From: Methanothrix harundinacea
Lineage (GTDB): Archaea > Halobacteriota > Methanosarcinia > Methanotrichales > Methanotrichaceae
DNA: 22,992 bases
Reading direction: 5' to 3'
Assembly (NCBI GenBank): GCA_002502785.1
Contig: DAQG01000114.1
Coordinates: 1 to 22,992, forward strand
The position numbers and the translations under genes were made by a program. Under the pieces are notes generated by a model, which saw nothing but the letters and a program-made list of their open reading frames with translations, ran no database searches and was not told the DNA's origin. Shown here in pieces: positions 7,934-14,613 of the stretch (the stretch's first letter is position 1; each line of letters opens with the position of its first letter).

Positions 7934-7959
7934 ACGATGAGATAACAAATATCTATCGT
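7934..7959. repeat. 10-bp imperfect inverted repeat upstream of the small lipoprotein gene
   Basis: ACGAT-g-AGATA pairs with TATCTATCGT around a 5-nt loop, with one bulged G. It lies just upstream of a TATA-like element at 7963-7971 (ACGTTTTAA). It could be a regulator site for the gene at 7995 or a 3' hairpin of the SLOG transcript; the position alone does not decide. Confidence 0.4.
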
Positions 7960-7962
7960 AAA

Positions 7963-7971
7963 CGTTTTAAC
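7963..7971 (+). promoter_or_regulatory. TATA-like element before the small lipoprotein gene
   Basis: CGTTTTAAC is centred about 28 bp upstream of the ATG at 7995, and there is no Shine-Dalgarno sequence close to that ATG. This fits a leaderless transcript, the same arrangement as hisA, moaB and the DUF1786 gene in this window. Confidence 0.4.
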
Positions 7972-7994
7972 ATCTCCTCGCCTATTACCCTGCC

Positions 7995-8246
7995 ATGTTC
8001 AAGCACAGCTGGATATTGGCCATTCTTCTCGTCTTCGTCGCGGCCTTCGCCTGCGGCTGCGTCAGCGAGGAGGGGGCTGAAGAGGGAGCAGCGACCGAGG
8101 AGTCGCACCAAGAGAGCGCCGTGAGCGCAGAAGAGGAGGAGGCCCCCGCCCCCATGAAAGAGGTGGAGAATATAGAGGCTGGGGTCGAGGAGATGGCCGA
8201 TCAAGCCGACTCTCAGGCTCGGGGTAACATTCGGGGCTCAGGCTGA
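7995..8246 (+). CDS. Small acidic putative lipoprotein/secreted protein
   Basis: This 83-residue product starts with a signal-like segment (Lys3, hydrophobic core ILAILLVFVAAFA) followed by Cys20-Gly-Cys22, a plausible lipidation site. The mature part is mostly Glu, Ala and Ser with no recognisable domain, resembling an acidic linker or surface tether. It overlaps no other gene. The ATG has a TATA-like element about 28 bp upstream, which supports transcription. It converges with the membrane/coiled-coil gene at 8283. Because of its short length and low complexity the gene call is moderate, and no function can be given. Confidence 0.55.
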   Translation: MFKHSWILAILLVFVAAFACGCVSEEGAEEGAATEESHQESAVSAEEEEAPAPMKEVENIEAGVEEMADQADSQARGNIRGSG

Positions 8247-8282
8247 AGGCGAGCACTGAGCCGAAGCTCGACCTGAATTTCT

Positions 8283-8630
8283 CTATTTTTCCGCTTCATA
8301 CCATCCCTTGGCAAGGCTCGGCAAGGCTTCGAGGCGGCTCGCCTCCATCTCGAGATCCCTGATCCTATCCTCCTGGGCGAGAAGAGCCACCTCCAAATCC
8401 TGTAGGGTCTCCACTTGATGCTCCAGGTCCTTCAGCCTCGATTCGAGGCTTACCCGGAAGGCGAGGTAGCAGAAGATCAGAGTCACTAAGGCGCCGATCA
8501 TCGTGCCTATAATGGTCACCATCAGGGACCCTTCGTCAATCTCCACCATCGCCAATTTCATCTCACCGATCCATTTTTCCGCCTCGAAGAGGGACCCTTC
8601 AGGGTCCATCTTATGAGGAAAGCCGATCAA
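8283..8630 (-). CDS. Single-pass membrane protein with coiled coil
   Basis: The 115-residue protein has one strong hydrophobic segment (about residues 36-58, VTIIGTMIGALVTLIFCYLA). A charged heptad-like region follows (62-105, Leu-rich with Glu, Asp and Arg), predicted to form a coiled coil. I do not recognise a family. The start at 8630 is supported by a TATA element at 8649-8657 (minus strand ATATAAAAA), 19-27 bp upstream, and by the lack of a Shine-Dalgarno sequence; in-frame Met codons at residues 24 and 28 would also keep the membrane segment. It faces the small lipoprotein gene tail to tail, with 36 bp between the stop codons. A role in membrane scaffolding or oligomer formation is a guess. 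Confidence 0.6.
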   Translation of the reverse strand: MIGFPHKMDPEGSLFEAEKWIGEMKLAMVEIDEGSLMVTIIGTMIGALVTLIFCYLAFRVSLESRLKDLEHQVETLQDLEVALLAQEDRIRDLEMEASRLEALPSLAKGWYEAEK

Positions 8631-9001
8631 AGATCCGTAAGGTCGGTCTTTTTATATCGAAGTTCTTCGCGCGGAGCGGAAGTAATGCCGCCTGGAAAAG
8701 GGATACCATGATAACGAAAATCGCATAATCAGTGTTCGTGATCCTGCTATCGACCATCTGGGAAAAATGGAGGCTTGCGGGAGAGGGAAATGAAGGGGGA
8801 TTTAAACGGGACCTCTCCCTGCCTCGATCCGATCATGGCGATGGAGGACGCATCCCTGGGGAGGCGACCTCACAACCTATACCATCTCATCCGACCTACA
8901 AAAGGTCGAGGCTCGCGGGGCGAAAGTATTGGGGCCCGTTCGGCCGGGGCCAATTCGGCTCCCAAAAGTTATAAGGAGCCCCGAGGCATGGGCGGTGTGG
9001 C
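8631..9001. other. 371-bp gap before hisS: promoters, hairpins and a doubtful small ORF
   Basis: The left end holds the minus-strand TATA box at 8649-8657. An 8-bp inverted repeat GGGAGAGG/CCTCTCCC spans 8779-8786 and 8812-8819, with a TTTAAA inside its loop. A second hairpin-like element at 8926-8952 pairs ATTGG with CCAAT and CCCG with CGGG. AGTTATAAG at about 8967-8973 is a TATA candidate for hisS. A plus-strand frame from ATG 8835 to TGA 9005 (56 residues, basic, low complexity) overlaps the hisS start as ATGA. It has no recognisable features and is not called as a gene. Confidence 0.45.
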
Positions 9002-10348
9002 ATGACGATCCAAAGACCGAGAGGGACACGAGACTTCCTTCCCGAGGACTCCTTCAAAAGGGGCGTCGTCAGGAAGCGAATGCAGGACCTGCTGGAACGG
9101 TGGGGCTACCAGGAGATATCTACCCCCACCTTCGAGCATCTGGAGCTATTCACCATAAAGTCGGGCGCGTCGATCACAGAAGAGATCTACGCCTTCAAGG
9201 ACAAGGGCGGCCGGGACATGGCGCTGCGGCCGGAGCTGACGGCCCCGGTGATGAGGATGTACGTCAACGAGCTTCAGACGGCCGCAAAGCCCCTCCGGCT
9301 TCACTACTTCGGAAACTGCTTCAGGTATGAGCGGCCCCAGAAAGGCCGGTTCCGGGAGTTCTGGCAGCTCGGGGCAGAGCTGATCGGAAGCGACCGGCCC
9401 GACGCCGAGGCGGAGGTGATCGCCCTCGCCCAAAAGCTGATCGAGAGCGCCGGCGTCTCAGGAGACCTTCACCTCGGCTACCTCGGCCTGATCAGAACTA
9501 TGATGAAGATGATCCCTGCTTCTGAGAGGCCAGCGGTCATGAAGTTCATCGACAAAAAGGAGCGGACCCTTCTCGCTGAAAAGCTCCAGGAGATCGGCGC
9601 AGACCACCTGGGCTTAATCGAGCTGATCGACCTTAAGGGGAGACAGGCCCTCGATCGGGCGATGGAGATGGCCGAAGATCTAGCCAGATTGTCGGAGAAT
9701 CTTCCGCCCGATGAGGTGCTGGCCGGCACTTCAGAGGCGGTTTCACCTGATGTCACCGGGGACCGGTCCGCAAGATCCGATCGGGCTGCGCCTTCGGACC
9801 TGGACCTCGCCCACTTCTCGGAGCTGGTGGGCCTTCTGGAGATCTACGGCGTCGAGGCGACGGTGGACTTCGAGATCGTTCGGGGCCTTGAGTACTATAC
9901 GGGGACGGTCTTTGAGATTTACGCCTCGGGCCTTGGGGCCCAAAACCAGATCTGCGGCGGCGGGACCTACATGCTTGCAGGTCTTCTGGGTGGCCAGGAG
10001 ACGAGGTCGACCGGATTTGGGATCGGCTTTGATCGAATCATGGAGATCGTCGCCCTCGACGAGAAGCCGCTTGCACCAGTGGCCGTTGTCTTCGTGCCCC
10101 AGGTCCGATCCGAGGCGGTCAGAGCCGCAAAAGAGCTTCGCGATGGCATCGCCGCCCCCGTGGTCCTGGACGTGATGGGGCGAGGGCTTGGAGCCCAGCT
10201 GAAACAGGCGAGCAGCATCGGCGCAAGCTTCGCCGTGATAATAGGTCCCAAAGAGGTCGAAGAGGGGAAGTTCACCCTGAGAGACATGTCGACGGGATCT
10301 CAGGAGAGCCTCACCCTGAAAGAGATCAGAGAACGGTTGGGCGAATAG
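9002..10348 (+). CDS. hisS: Histidyl-tRNA synthetase
   Basis: This 448-residue class II aminoacyl-tRNA synthetase charges tRNA-His. The N-terminus IQRPRGTRDFLPED and motif 1 region are typical. Motif 2 is FRYERPQKGRFREF (107-120), the histidine-specific loop is RGLEYYTGTVFEIY (294-307), and motif 3 is GFGIGFDRI (338-346). The C-terminal anticodon-binding domain (about 355-448) follows. An extra low-complexity stretch at about 241-268, rich in Ser, Asp and Arg, lies before the histidine-specific loop and looks lineage-specific. The ATG at 9002 has a TATA candidate centred about 32 bp upstream and no good Shine-Dalgarno sequence, so the leader is very short. The gene stands alone and is convergent with tbp. 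Confidence 0.96.
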   Translation: MTIQRPRGTRDFLPEDSFKRGVVRKRMQDLLERWGYQEISTPTFEHLELFTIKSGASITEEIYAFKDKGGRDMALRPELTAPVMRMYVNELQTAAKPLRLHYFGNCFRYERPQKGRFREFWQLGAELIGSDRPDAEAEVIALAQKLIESAGVSGDLHLGYLGLIRTMMKMIPASERPAVMKFIDKKERTLLAEKLQEIGADHLGLIELIDLKGRQALDRAMEMAEDLARLSENLPPDEVLAGTSEAVSPDVTGDRSARSDRAAPSDLDLAHFSELVGLLEIYGVEATVDFEIVRGLEYYTGTVFEIYASGLGAQNQICGGGTYMLAGLLGGQETRSTGFGIGFDRIMEIVALDEKPLAPVAVVFVPQVRSEAVRAAKELRDGIAAPVVLDVMGRGLGAQLKQASSIGASFAVIIGPKEVEEGKFTLRDMSTGSQESLTLKEIRERLGE

Positions 10349-10405
10349 ACCGCCCAGTGATTACGAGATGACAGTGCTAGGTGGCTTTGGCTGCGTGCCT
10401 TGGGC

Positions 10406-10436
10406 GAAAGTCGGGTAAGCTCCAAGCCCGGCTTTC
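10406..10436. repeat. 10-bp stem-loop between hisS and tbp
   Basis: GAAAGTCGGG (10406-10415) pairs with CCCGGCTTTC (10427-10436) over ten positions, one of them a G-U wobble, around an 11-nt loop. It lies in the 161-bp gap between the convergent hisS and tbp genes (10349-10509). No T-tract follows on either strand, so it is not an obvious terminator. It may be part of a small structured RNA or a 3' stabiliser. Confidence 0.4.
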
Positions 10437-10509
10437 AACCGCGTTCATGATTCCGACCCCGACCCAATGAGAGACGGACCCGGCCCGGATCGGGAATTGT
10501 AATTGAAGA

Positions 10510-11061
10510 TCAGAGAAGTCCGAGGTTCTCCAGCTGGACCCGCACGATCTTGACGCCTTCCTCGCACTCCTCGGGCGACTTCCCTCCGGTAACCACCAAT
10601 TTTCCAGAGCTGAATATCAGGACGACCACCTTCGGCACCTTGATCCTGTAGACTAGTCCCGGGAACTGCTCAGGTTCGTACTCAATGTTCTCAAGGCCTA
10701 GGCCTAGAGCGATGGCGTTCAAGTTGAGGTCGGTCTTGAGGTCGGCGCTGGCTACGATGTTCTGGACGTGGATCTCGGGGTTCAGGTTGACGTCCTCAAA
10801 CCCGATTGACTTCAGGGTTTGGGCCATGTTAGTTATGACCGTCCTCACATCCGCGACGTTCTTCGCGCCGGTGCATACCACCTTTCCCGAGGTGAAGATC
10901 AAAAAGGCCGCCCTGGGCGCTTTTACCCTGTAGACGAGCCCTGGAAACTTCTCCTTGTTGTATTCGGCGCCCTCCAGCTCCGACTCGATCTTGATCAGAT
11001 CGAACTCCTCGGCGAGCTTTGTCGAGGCGACGAGGTTCTCTATGTTGATGGTGGACTCCAT
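10510..11061 (-). CDS. tbp: TATA-box-binding protein
   Basis: This is the general transcription factor that binds TATA boxes and recruits TFB and RNA polymerase. The protein is made of two clear imperfect repeats of the saddle fold. The first runs from INIENLVAST with FPGLVYRVKAP and TSGKVVCTGAK; the second runs from IHVQNIVASA with FPGLVYRIKVP and SSGKLVVTGGK. About 183 residues is the normal archaeal length. The ATG at 11061 (MESTINIEN) is chosen; a GTG two codons upstream (11067) is possible. GGAGA lies upstream of both. TATA candidates on the minus strand are TTTATATATA at about 11098-11107 and TTTAAAAA at about 11087-11096. The gene is monocistronic. Confidence 0.97.
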   Translation of the reverse strand: MESTINIENLVASTKLAEEFDLIKIESELEGAEYNKEKFPGLVYRVKAPRAAFLIFTSGKVVCTGAKNVADVRTVITNMAQTLKSIGFEDVNLNPEIHVQNIVASADLKTDLNLNAIALGLGLENIEYEPEQFPGLVYRIKVPKVVVLIFSSGKLVVTGGKSPEECEEGVKIVRVQLENLGLL

Positions 11062-11228
11062 AATCACGTCTCTCCGGAAATCCCCTTTTTAAACTTAGTA
11101 TATATAAAGTATTGCGGAGTTGACAGAACGGCGGAAGGCAGAGGGCGCGTGATCCGAGATCAGCTCCCATCGAGGATGCTAAGCTCAGAGAGGGCGCGAG
11201 AGGCGGAGACGAATGTAAGGTGGGATAC

Positions 11229-11233
11229 AAAAA
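11229..11233 (-). terminator. Oligo-T terminator of tRNA-Thr
   Basis: Just past the tRNA 3' end the minus strand reads TTCTCTTTTTG, with five consecutive T residues (complement of 11229-11233). This is the usual archaeal stop signal for a stand-alone tRNA transcript. Confidence 0.45.
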
Positions 11234-11237
11234 GAGA

Positions 11238-11329
11238 AGCCGCCGATGGGATTCGAACCCATGACCTGCTGATATATCGGGCACGACGCCTTACGAATCA
11301 GCCGCTTTACCGGGCTAAGCCACGGCGGC
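11238..11329 (-). tRNA. tRNA-Thr (anticodon CGU) with intron
   Basis: On the minus strand the cloverleaf is complete. The acceptor stem GCCGCCG/CGGCGGC is followed by discriminator U (11238). The D arm is GCTTAGCCCGGTAAAGC, the anticodon stem is GCTGA/TCAGC, and the T arm is ATGGG-TTCGAAT-CCCAT. The anticodon loop is interrupted. Removing 18 nt after position 37 leaves a 7-nt loop TTCGTAA with anticodon CGU, which reads ACG for threonine. A U discriminator with G1-C72 and C2-G71 agrees with archaeal threonine identity. No CCA is encoded. A TATA-like CTATATG lies about 15-20 bp upstream, and AATTTAAG (complement CTTAAATT) lies further up near 11362-11370. Confidence 0.93.
11274..11291 (-). other. 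18-nt tRNA intron at position 37/38
   Basis: The intron reads AGGCGTCGTGCCCGATAT in tRNA orientation. It folds with the exons as a bulge-helix-bulge: extended stem GCTGAT/ATCAGC, a TAT bulge, a short TCG/CGA central helix, a TAA bulge, and a GGC/GCC hairpin with loop GTCGT. This is the shape cut by the archaeal tRNA-splicing endonuclease. The central helix is 3 bp rather than the usual 4, so it is a slightly relaxed motif. The cut position is inferred from restoring a 7-nt loop. Confidence 0.82.
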
Positions 11330-11409
11330 ACAGGCACACCCGGCATATAGCGGCCATACTCAATTTAAGCGTTGCGATCCGTTTTTCAATTGATGCAAAG
11401 CTTCGAAGA

Positions 11410-12633
11410 TCACGATGCCTCAGCCAGCCTCTGGACCTCTTCGGCAAGCCTGGGCAGGAATATGCCAATGTCTGTCACAAGTCCGATGGCCTGAGCCGTC
11501 CCTCGATCCATAAGCTTCGTCACGGTAGAGGGGTTGATGTCGACGCAGATCGTCTTGACCCTCGATGGGAGGAGGTTTCCGGTGGCGATGGAGTGGAGCA
11601 TCGTCGCCATCATGATCACCATGTCGACGCCACGGAGGGCTTCGAACATCGCCTTCTGAGCCTCGACGGTGTCGGTGATCACGTCGGGGAGGGGTCCGTC
11701 GTCCCGGATCGATCCGGCGAGAACGTAGGGGATCCCCCTCTTGATGCACTGGTACATGATCCCGCCCTTCAACTTGCCGTCCTCCACGGCCCGCCTGATG
11801 GAACCGCTGGCTATCACCTCGCTTATGGCGTAGATGTGGTTTCTATGGCCTGCCGAGGTCAGGTTGCCATGGGGGTCCATCCCGAGACTGGTTCTGAATA
11901 GCTGCCGTTCGATGTCGTGGACCGCGAGAGCGTTTCCAGCGAGGAGGACGTCGATGTAGCCGTCCCGGATCAGCTCTGCCAGGGCCTCCGCCGCCCCTGT
12001 GTGGATTATGCCGGGCCCTCCAACTACAGCGATCTTTCCCCCGGCCCTTTTTGTGGCCAGGATTTCCTCTGCCAGCTGCTTTACGATCTCGCCGGAGGGC
12101 CGCTCTGAAGAGACCTCGTTGGACATGAACTCGAAGAAGGTCTTATCCCGGGGCCGCTCGGGCGGCACCACCCTGACCCCAGCGGTTCCTACGACGATCG
12201 AATCACCCTTCTCGATCTGGCCGATGGGTACACATATCGCCCGACCGTCCTTAACGATGATCAGGCAGTCCATCTGAATGTCCTCCACCACAAGCCAGGT
12301 GCCTTTGTACCGGACGTGGGTGAGGTGGTTGGTGGTGGAGTAAAAGCCTCTGGGCACCACCCGGGCCTGAGGCGCAATCTCGAGCCGGACGTCCTCCGCC
12401 TCTATCACCCGCGCGCCGAGAGGGTGGAGCGCCAGGAGTATCCGGTCGAGATGATCGGTGTCATCTCCTGATATCGCGATCTTCACGTAACTCGTATCGT
12501 GCTTCTTCTTGCCAACTCTGAACGTCTTGATCTCGAACTCGCCGCCCATGCTCATTATCTTGTCCAGCGCCTTTGTGAGCGTGAGCGAATCTATCAGGTG
12601 CCCTTCCATCTCTATGTCACAGGTTTCGCTCAT
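11410..12633 (-). CDS. LOR/SDH-type protein (TIGR00300), likely ornithine cyclodeaminase-like
   Basis: This 407-residue protein matches the archaeal TIGR00300/LOR-SDH family. The N-terminal part (about 1-110, with MEGHLIDSLTL and PRGFYSTTNH) is the LOR/SDH bifunctional-enzyme conserved domain. The C-terminal Rossmann-like part carries KIAVVGGPGIIHTG and LLAGNALAVHDIE. Homologues in Methanococcus and the C-terminal half of cyanobacterial AgrE/ArgZ are described as ornithine cyclodeaminases that make proline. That role here is inference from the family. The start is set at ATG 12633 (MSETCDIEMEG): GAGG lies about 8 nt upstream, and TTAAATT at about 12682-12690 places the transcription start near 12660, which excludes the longer upstream frame. 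It lies 83 bp downstream of the RNA ligase with its own promoter. Confidence 0.87.
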   Translation of the reverse strand: MSETCDIEMEGHLIDSLTLTKALDKIMSMGGEFEIKTFRVGKKKHDTSYVKIAISGDDTDHLDRILLALHPLGARVIEAEDVRLEIAPQARVVPRGFYSTTNHLTHVRYKGTWLVVEDIQMDCLIIVKDGRAICVPIGQIEKGDSIVVGTAGVRVVPPERPRDKTFFEFMSNEVSSERPSGEIVKQLAEEILATKRAGGKIAVVGGPGIIHTGAAEALAELIRDGYIDVLLAGNALAVHDIERQLFRTSLGMDPHGNLTSAGHRNHIYAISEVIASGSIRRAVEDGKLKGGIMYQCIKRGIPYVLAGSIRDDGPLPDVITDTVEAQKAMFEALRGVDMVIMMATMLHSIATGNLLPSRVKTICVDINPSTVTKLMDRGTAQAIGLVTDIGIFLPRLAEEVQRLAEAS

Positions 12634-12681
12634 GGTGACCATCCTCTGAGGTCGATCTGATCCCCTAAGAAACATTCTGTT

Positions 12682-12690
12682 TGAATTTAA
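12682..12690 (-). promoter_or_regulatory. TATA element for the TIGR00300 gene
   Basis: On the minus strand ATGTTAAATTC lies about 50 bp upstream of the ATG at 12633. Transcription from it would begin near 12660 and give a leader of about 25 nt that contains the GAGG ribosome site. This suggests the gene can be expressed separately from the RNA ligase upstream. Confidence 0.45.
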
Positions 12691-12716
12691 CATTTTGCCA
12701 ATTCCGCCCTCGAGGA

Positions 12717-13838
12717 TTACCAGAGCTGCCCCTCGATGACGGACTCGGTCTTGTCGTTGGTGCTCATTACGAGCCTTTTTATCTTCACCAGGTAGCCTCC
12801 GGGACAGGTTTGGGGCGGATCGAAGACCGCCCGAACGCCCATCCTTCTGAAGTGTTCCTCGAAGTCCGTCGCCGTCTGGAGGTCCTTTACCTTTATCTCG
12901 ACCTCCTGGACGATCAAGTCCCCGGCGATCTTGGCCTCCACCGTCTCCCTCATGGGTCCGAGCATGCTTCTGCCAAGCCTCAGACACCTCTCCTCGAACT
13001 CGGCCTCGGCCTCGGACCACTCCGCCGCCTGGAACCCCTCGCGCACCACCCTTGAGAAGAAGAAGTCCTGGCCGTAGTCGTTGTAATACCTGAAGGCGAA
13101 CTCGAGGTCTCTGCAGTTGCTCTCGGAGCTGGTGTACTTGATGGGGCTTTTCATGTTCGCGGGGTCCTTTATGACCACTCCCTCTCGTCCCCGTACGCCC
13201 AGGTCCTTTATGATCTCTTTAATCTCTTCAGCGGCCTCATCAAGGCCGAACTCGCCGAATAGGTGGGCAGACCTCATCCCGTACTCCTCGGCGAGGGCCT
13301 GAGTTCTCCGGGACCCTTCCATATCCCTCTTCCCCTTTCGAGATACGTCGAAGAGGTAGAAATCCATCGAATCTGCAGGATAGACCTCCTTTGGGACGTA
13401 GGGGTTTTTTGGACCCACCATCTCGCCGCAGAGGACGATCTCTGGATGGGCGTCGAAGATCTCCGGAGGTATCTGATCATTGGCCACTTCAGTTGAGTAG
13501 GGACAGATGAAGCCCCCCCTGGTGAGGGCGATCATCTTTCCCGTCACCCTCACCACCCTGACGTTGTGGCCGTTCATCTTCTCTTCGACGATAACACCGT
13601 CAGAAAAATGTTTTTTGATGGCGGGCGCGAGCATCATCGCCCGCTTTATCTTAGGGTAGCCGTAGACGATCTCGTTCTCGTCGAAGACGACCGTCCCGGC
13701 CTCGATGCCGGAGACGGCCTTGTCGAACCTGAGGTGCCGAGGCTTTGGCCAGTCGGAAGCCCGGACCACCCGCCCGAGCATCCGTTCCATCCTATCGGCT
13801 GAAATATCCAGCCTCTCAGCCACGGCCCGAAGGTTCAT
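12717..13838 (-). CDS. ATP-dependent RNA ligase, Pab1020 (Rnl3) family
   Basis: This 373-residue nucleotidyltransferase carries the ligase signature KMNG (K87 to G90, in VIVEEKMNGHNVRV); the lysine takes AMP. MDFYLFDV (motif III-like), REGVVIKDP (motif IV) and SPIKYT (motif V) follow. The C-terminal region from about 250 matches the extra dimerisation part of the archaeal Pab1020 family. Members join or circularise single-stranded RNA, and circular tRNA introns and box C/D RNAs are reported substrates in Pyrococcus. The start overlaps the stop of the preceding CBS gene as ATGA, and GGTGA lies 7 nt upstream, so translation is probably coupled. A longer upstream frame exists but is antisense-style noise. 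An intron-containing tRNA gene lies 1.4 kb further on. Confidence 0.93.
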   Translation of the reverse strand: MNLRAVAERLDISADRMERMLGRVVRASDWPKPRHLRFDKAVSGIEAGTVVFDENEIVYGYPKIKRAMMLAPAIKKHFSDGVIVEEKMNGHNVRVVRVTGKMIALTRGGFICPYSTEVANDQIPPEIFDAHPEIVLCGEMVGPKNPYVPKEVYPADSMDFYLFDVSRKGKRDMEGSRRTQALAEEYGMRSAHLFGEFGLDEAAEEIKEIIKDLGVRGREGVVIKDPANMKSPIKYTSSESNCRDLEFAFRYYNDYGQDFFFSRVVREGFQAAEWSEAEAEFEERCLRLGRSMLGPMRETVEAKIAGDLIVQEVEIKVKDLQTATDFEEHFRRMGVRAVFDPPQTCPGGYLVKIKRLVMSTNDKTESVIEGQLW

Positions 13839-14611
13839 TTCGGCTTCACCAGGTAGTCGAAGAAACACCTCCTGGTTAGCATCCCCACAAGCTCGTTGTT
13901 CTGGTTTAAGACAGGCATCCCGCCAAGGTCCTCTTCCAGCATCTTCTGTCTCGCCTCCTCGAGAAGCGTGTCGATGCGGATCGACTTGACGTCCCGACTC
14001 ATCACGTCCGAGACGAGGAGGTTCTTGATCCTGGACTCCTGCTGGTTGCTCGGGACCAGTTCCTTGAAAGCCCGCAGAGACTTTGCCAGGTCCCGTTCCG
14101 ATATGATCCCCACCAATTTGCCGTTCTCCATCACCGGAAGACGTCCCACGTCCTGGTCGAGCATAACCCTCCGAACGTGAATCAGCCTGTCGGAGGGGGT
14201 GGCGGTCAGGGGGGTGCGCATGGCGTCGGCAGCTATCCCAGTCATCCGGAGGGCTTTGAGCATGTCTTTTGGCCTCACCCAACCCAGGATTTTCTCGTCT
14301 TCCATAACCACCAGAACCGAGGTCTTCTGGAGGAGAAGGACAGCGTCCTCGACCTTCATCTCGGGGTGGACCTTGATCACCGAGTCCAGGGTTGCAGAGG
14401 TGACGTGGAGCGAGGAGGCGGGCAGCCCCAGCCTCTGCCTGGTTCCCAGAACCCGAGCGATCTGCCTCATGGTGATGGTGCCGCCGAGCTTGCCGTCGTT
14501 GGTGACGAGAAGCCTTCGAAGATCGTGCTTCTCCATGACATCCAGAGCGTACGTGATCCTATCAGATTTGTCTATCGTCACCGGTGTTGACATTATCTCT
14601 TTTACCAACAT
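13835..14611 (-). CDS. Four-CBS-domain protein E (adjacent to the RNA ligase)
   Basis: This 258-residue protein consists of four CBS domains (two Bateman pairs) and nothing else. Each domain starts with a V-x-x-I/V-M-type segment (VKEIMSTPVTI, AADAMRTPLTA, LVSDVMSRDVK; the second is diverged). CBS pairs usually bind AMP, ATP, SAM or similar adenosine ligands through a final T/S-x-x-D. Here that signature reads TMRQ, RPKD, SERD and TRRC, so three of the four sites are altered. Start ATG 14611 is preferred over GTG 14623: GAGGTGGT lies just upstream and the stop of the previous gene is 2 nt before the ATG. It overlaps the RNA ligase start by 4 nt. No catalytic domain is present, so a regulatory role is likely. 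Confidence 0.87.
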   Translation of the reverse strand: MLVKEIMSTPVTIDKSDRITYALDVMEKHDLRRLLVTNDGKLGGTITMRQIARVLGTRQRLGLPASSLHVTSATLDSVIKVHPEMKVEDAVLLLQKTSVLVVMEDEKILGWVRPKDMLKALRMTGIAADAMRTPLTATPSDRLIHVRRVMLDQDVGRLPVMENGKLVGIISERDLAKSLRAFKELVPSNQQESRIKNLLVSDVMSRDVKSIRIDTLLEEARQKMLEEDLGGMPVLNQNNELVGMLTRRCFFDYLVKPK

Positions 14612-14613
14612 GT

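Noticed and set aside
10819..11901. 360-residue plus-strand frame across tbp, the tRNA and the TIGR00300 gene
   Set aside because: It is antisense to three well-supported genes and includes the tRNA; GC-rich sequence creates such long frames.
12634..13020. N-terminal extension giving the TIGR00300 gene a 536-residue product
   Set aside because: The extra 129 residues are low-complexity, overlap the RNA ligase gene in another frame, and a promoter and ribosome site lie inside them; the family length is about 407.
13839..14282. N-terminal extension of the RNA ligase to 521 residues
   Set aside because: It overlaps the CBS gene E in another frame, has biased composition, and the ATG at 13838 has a ribosome site and family-typical length.
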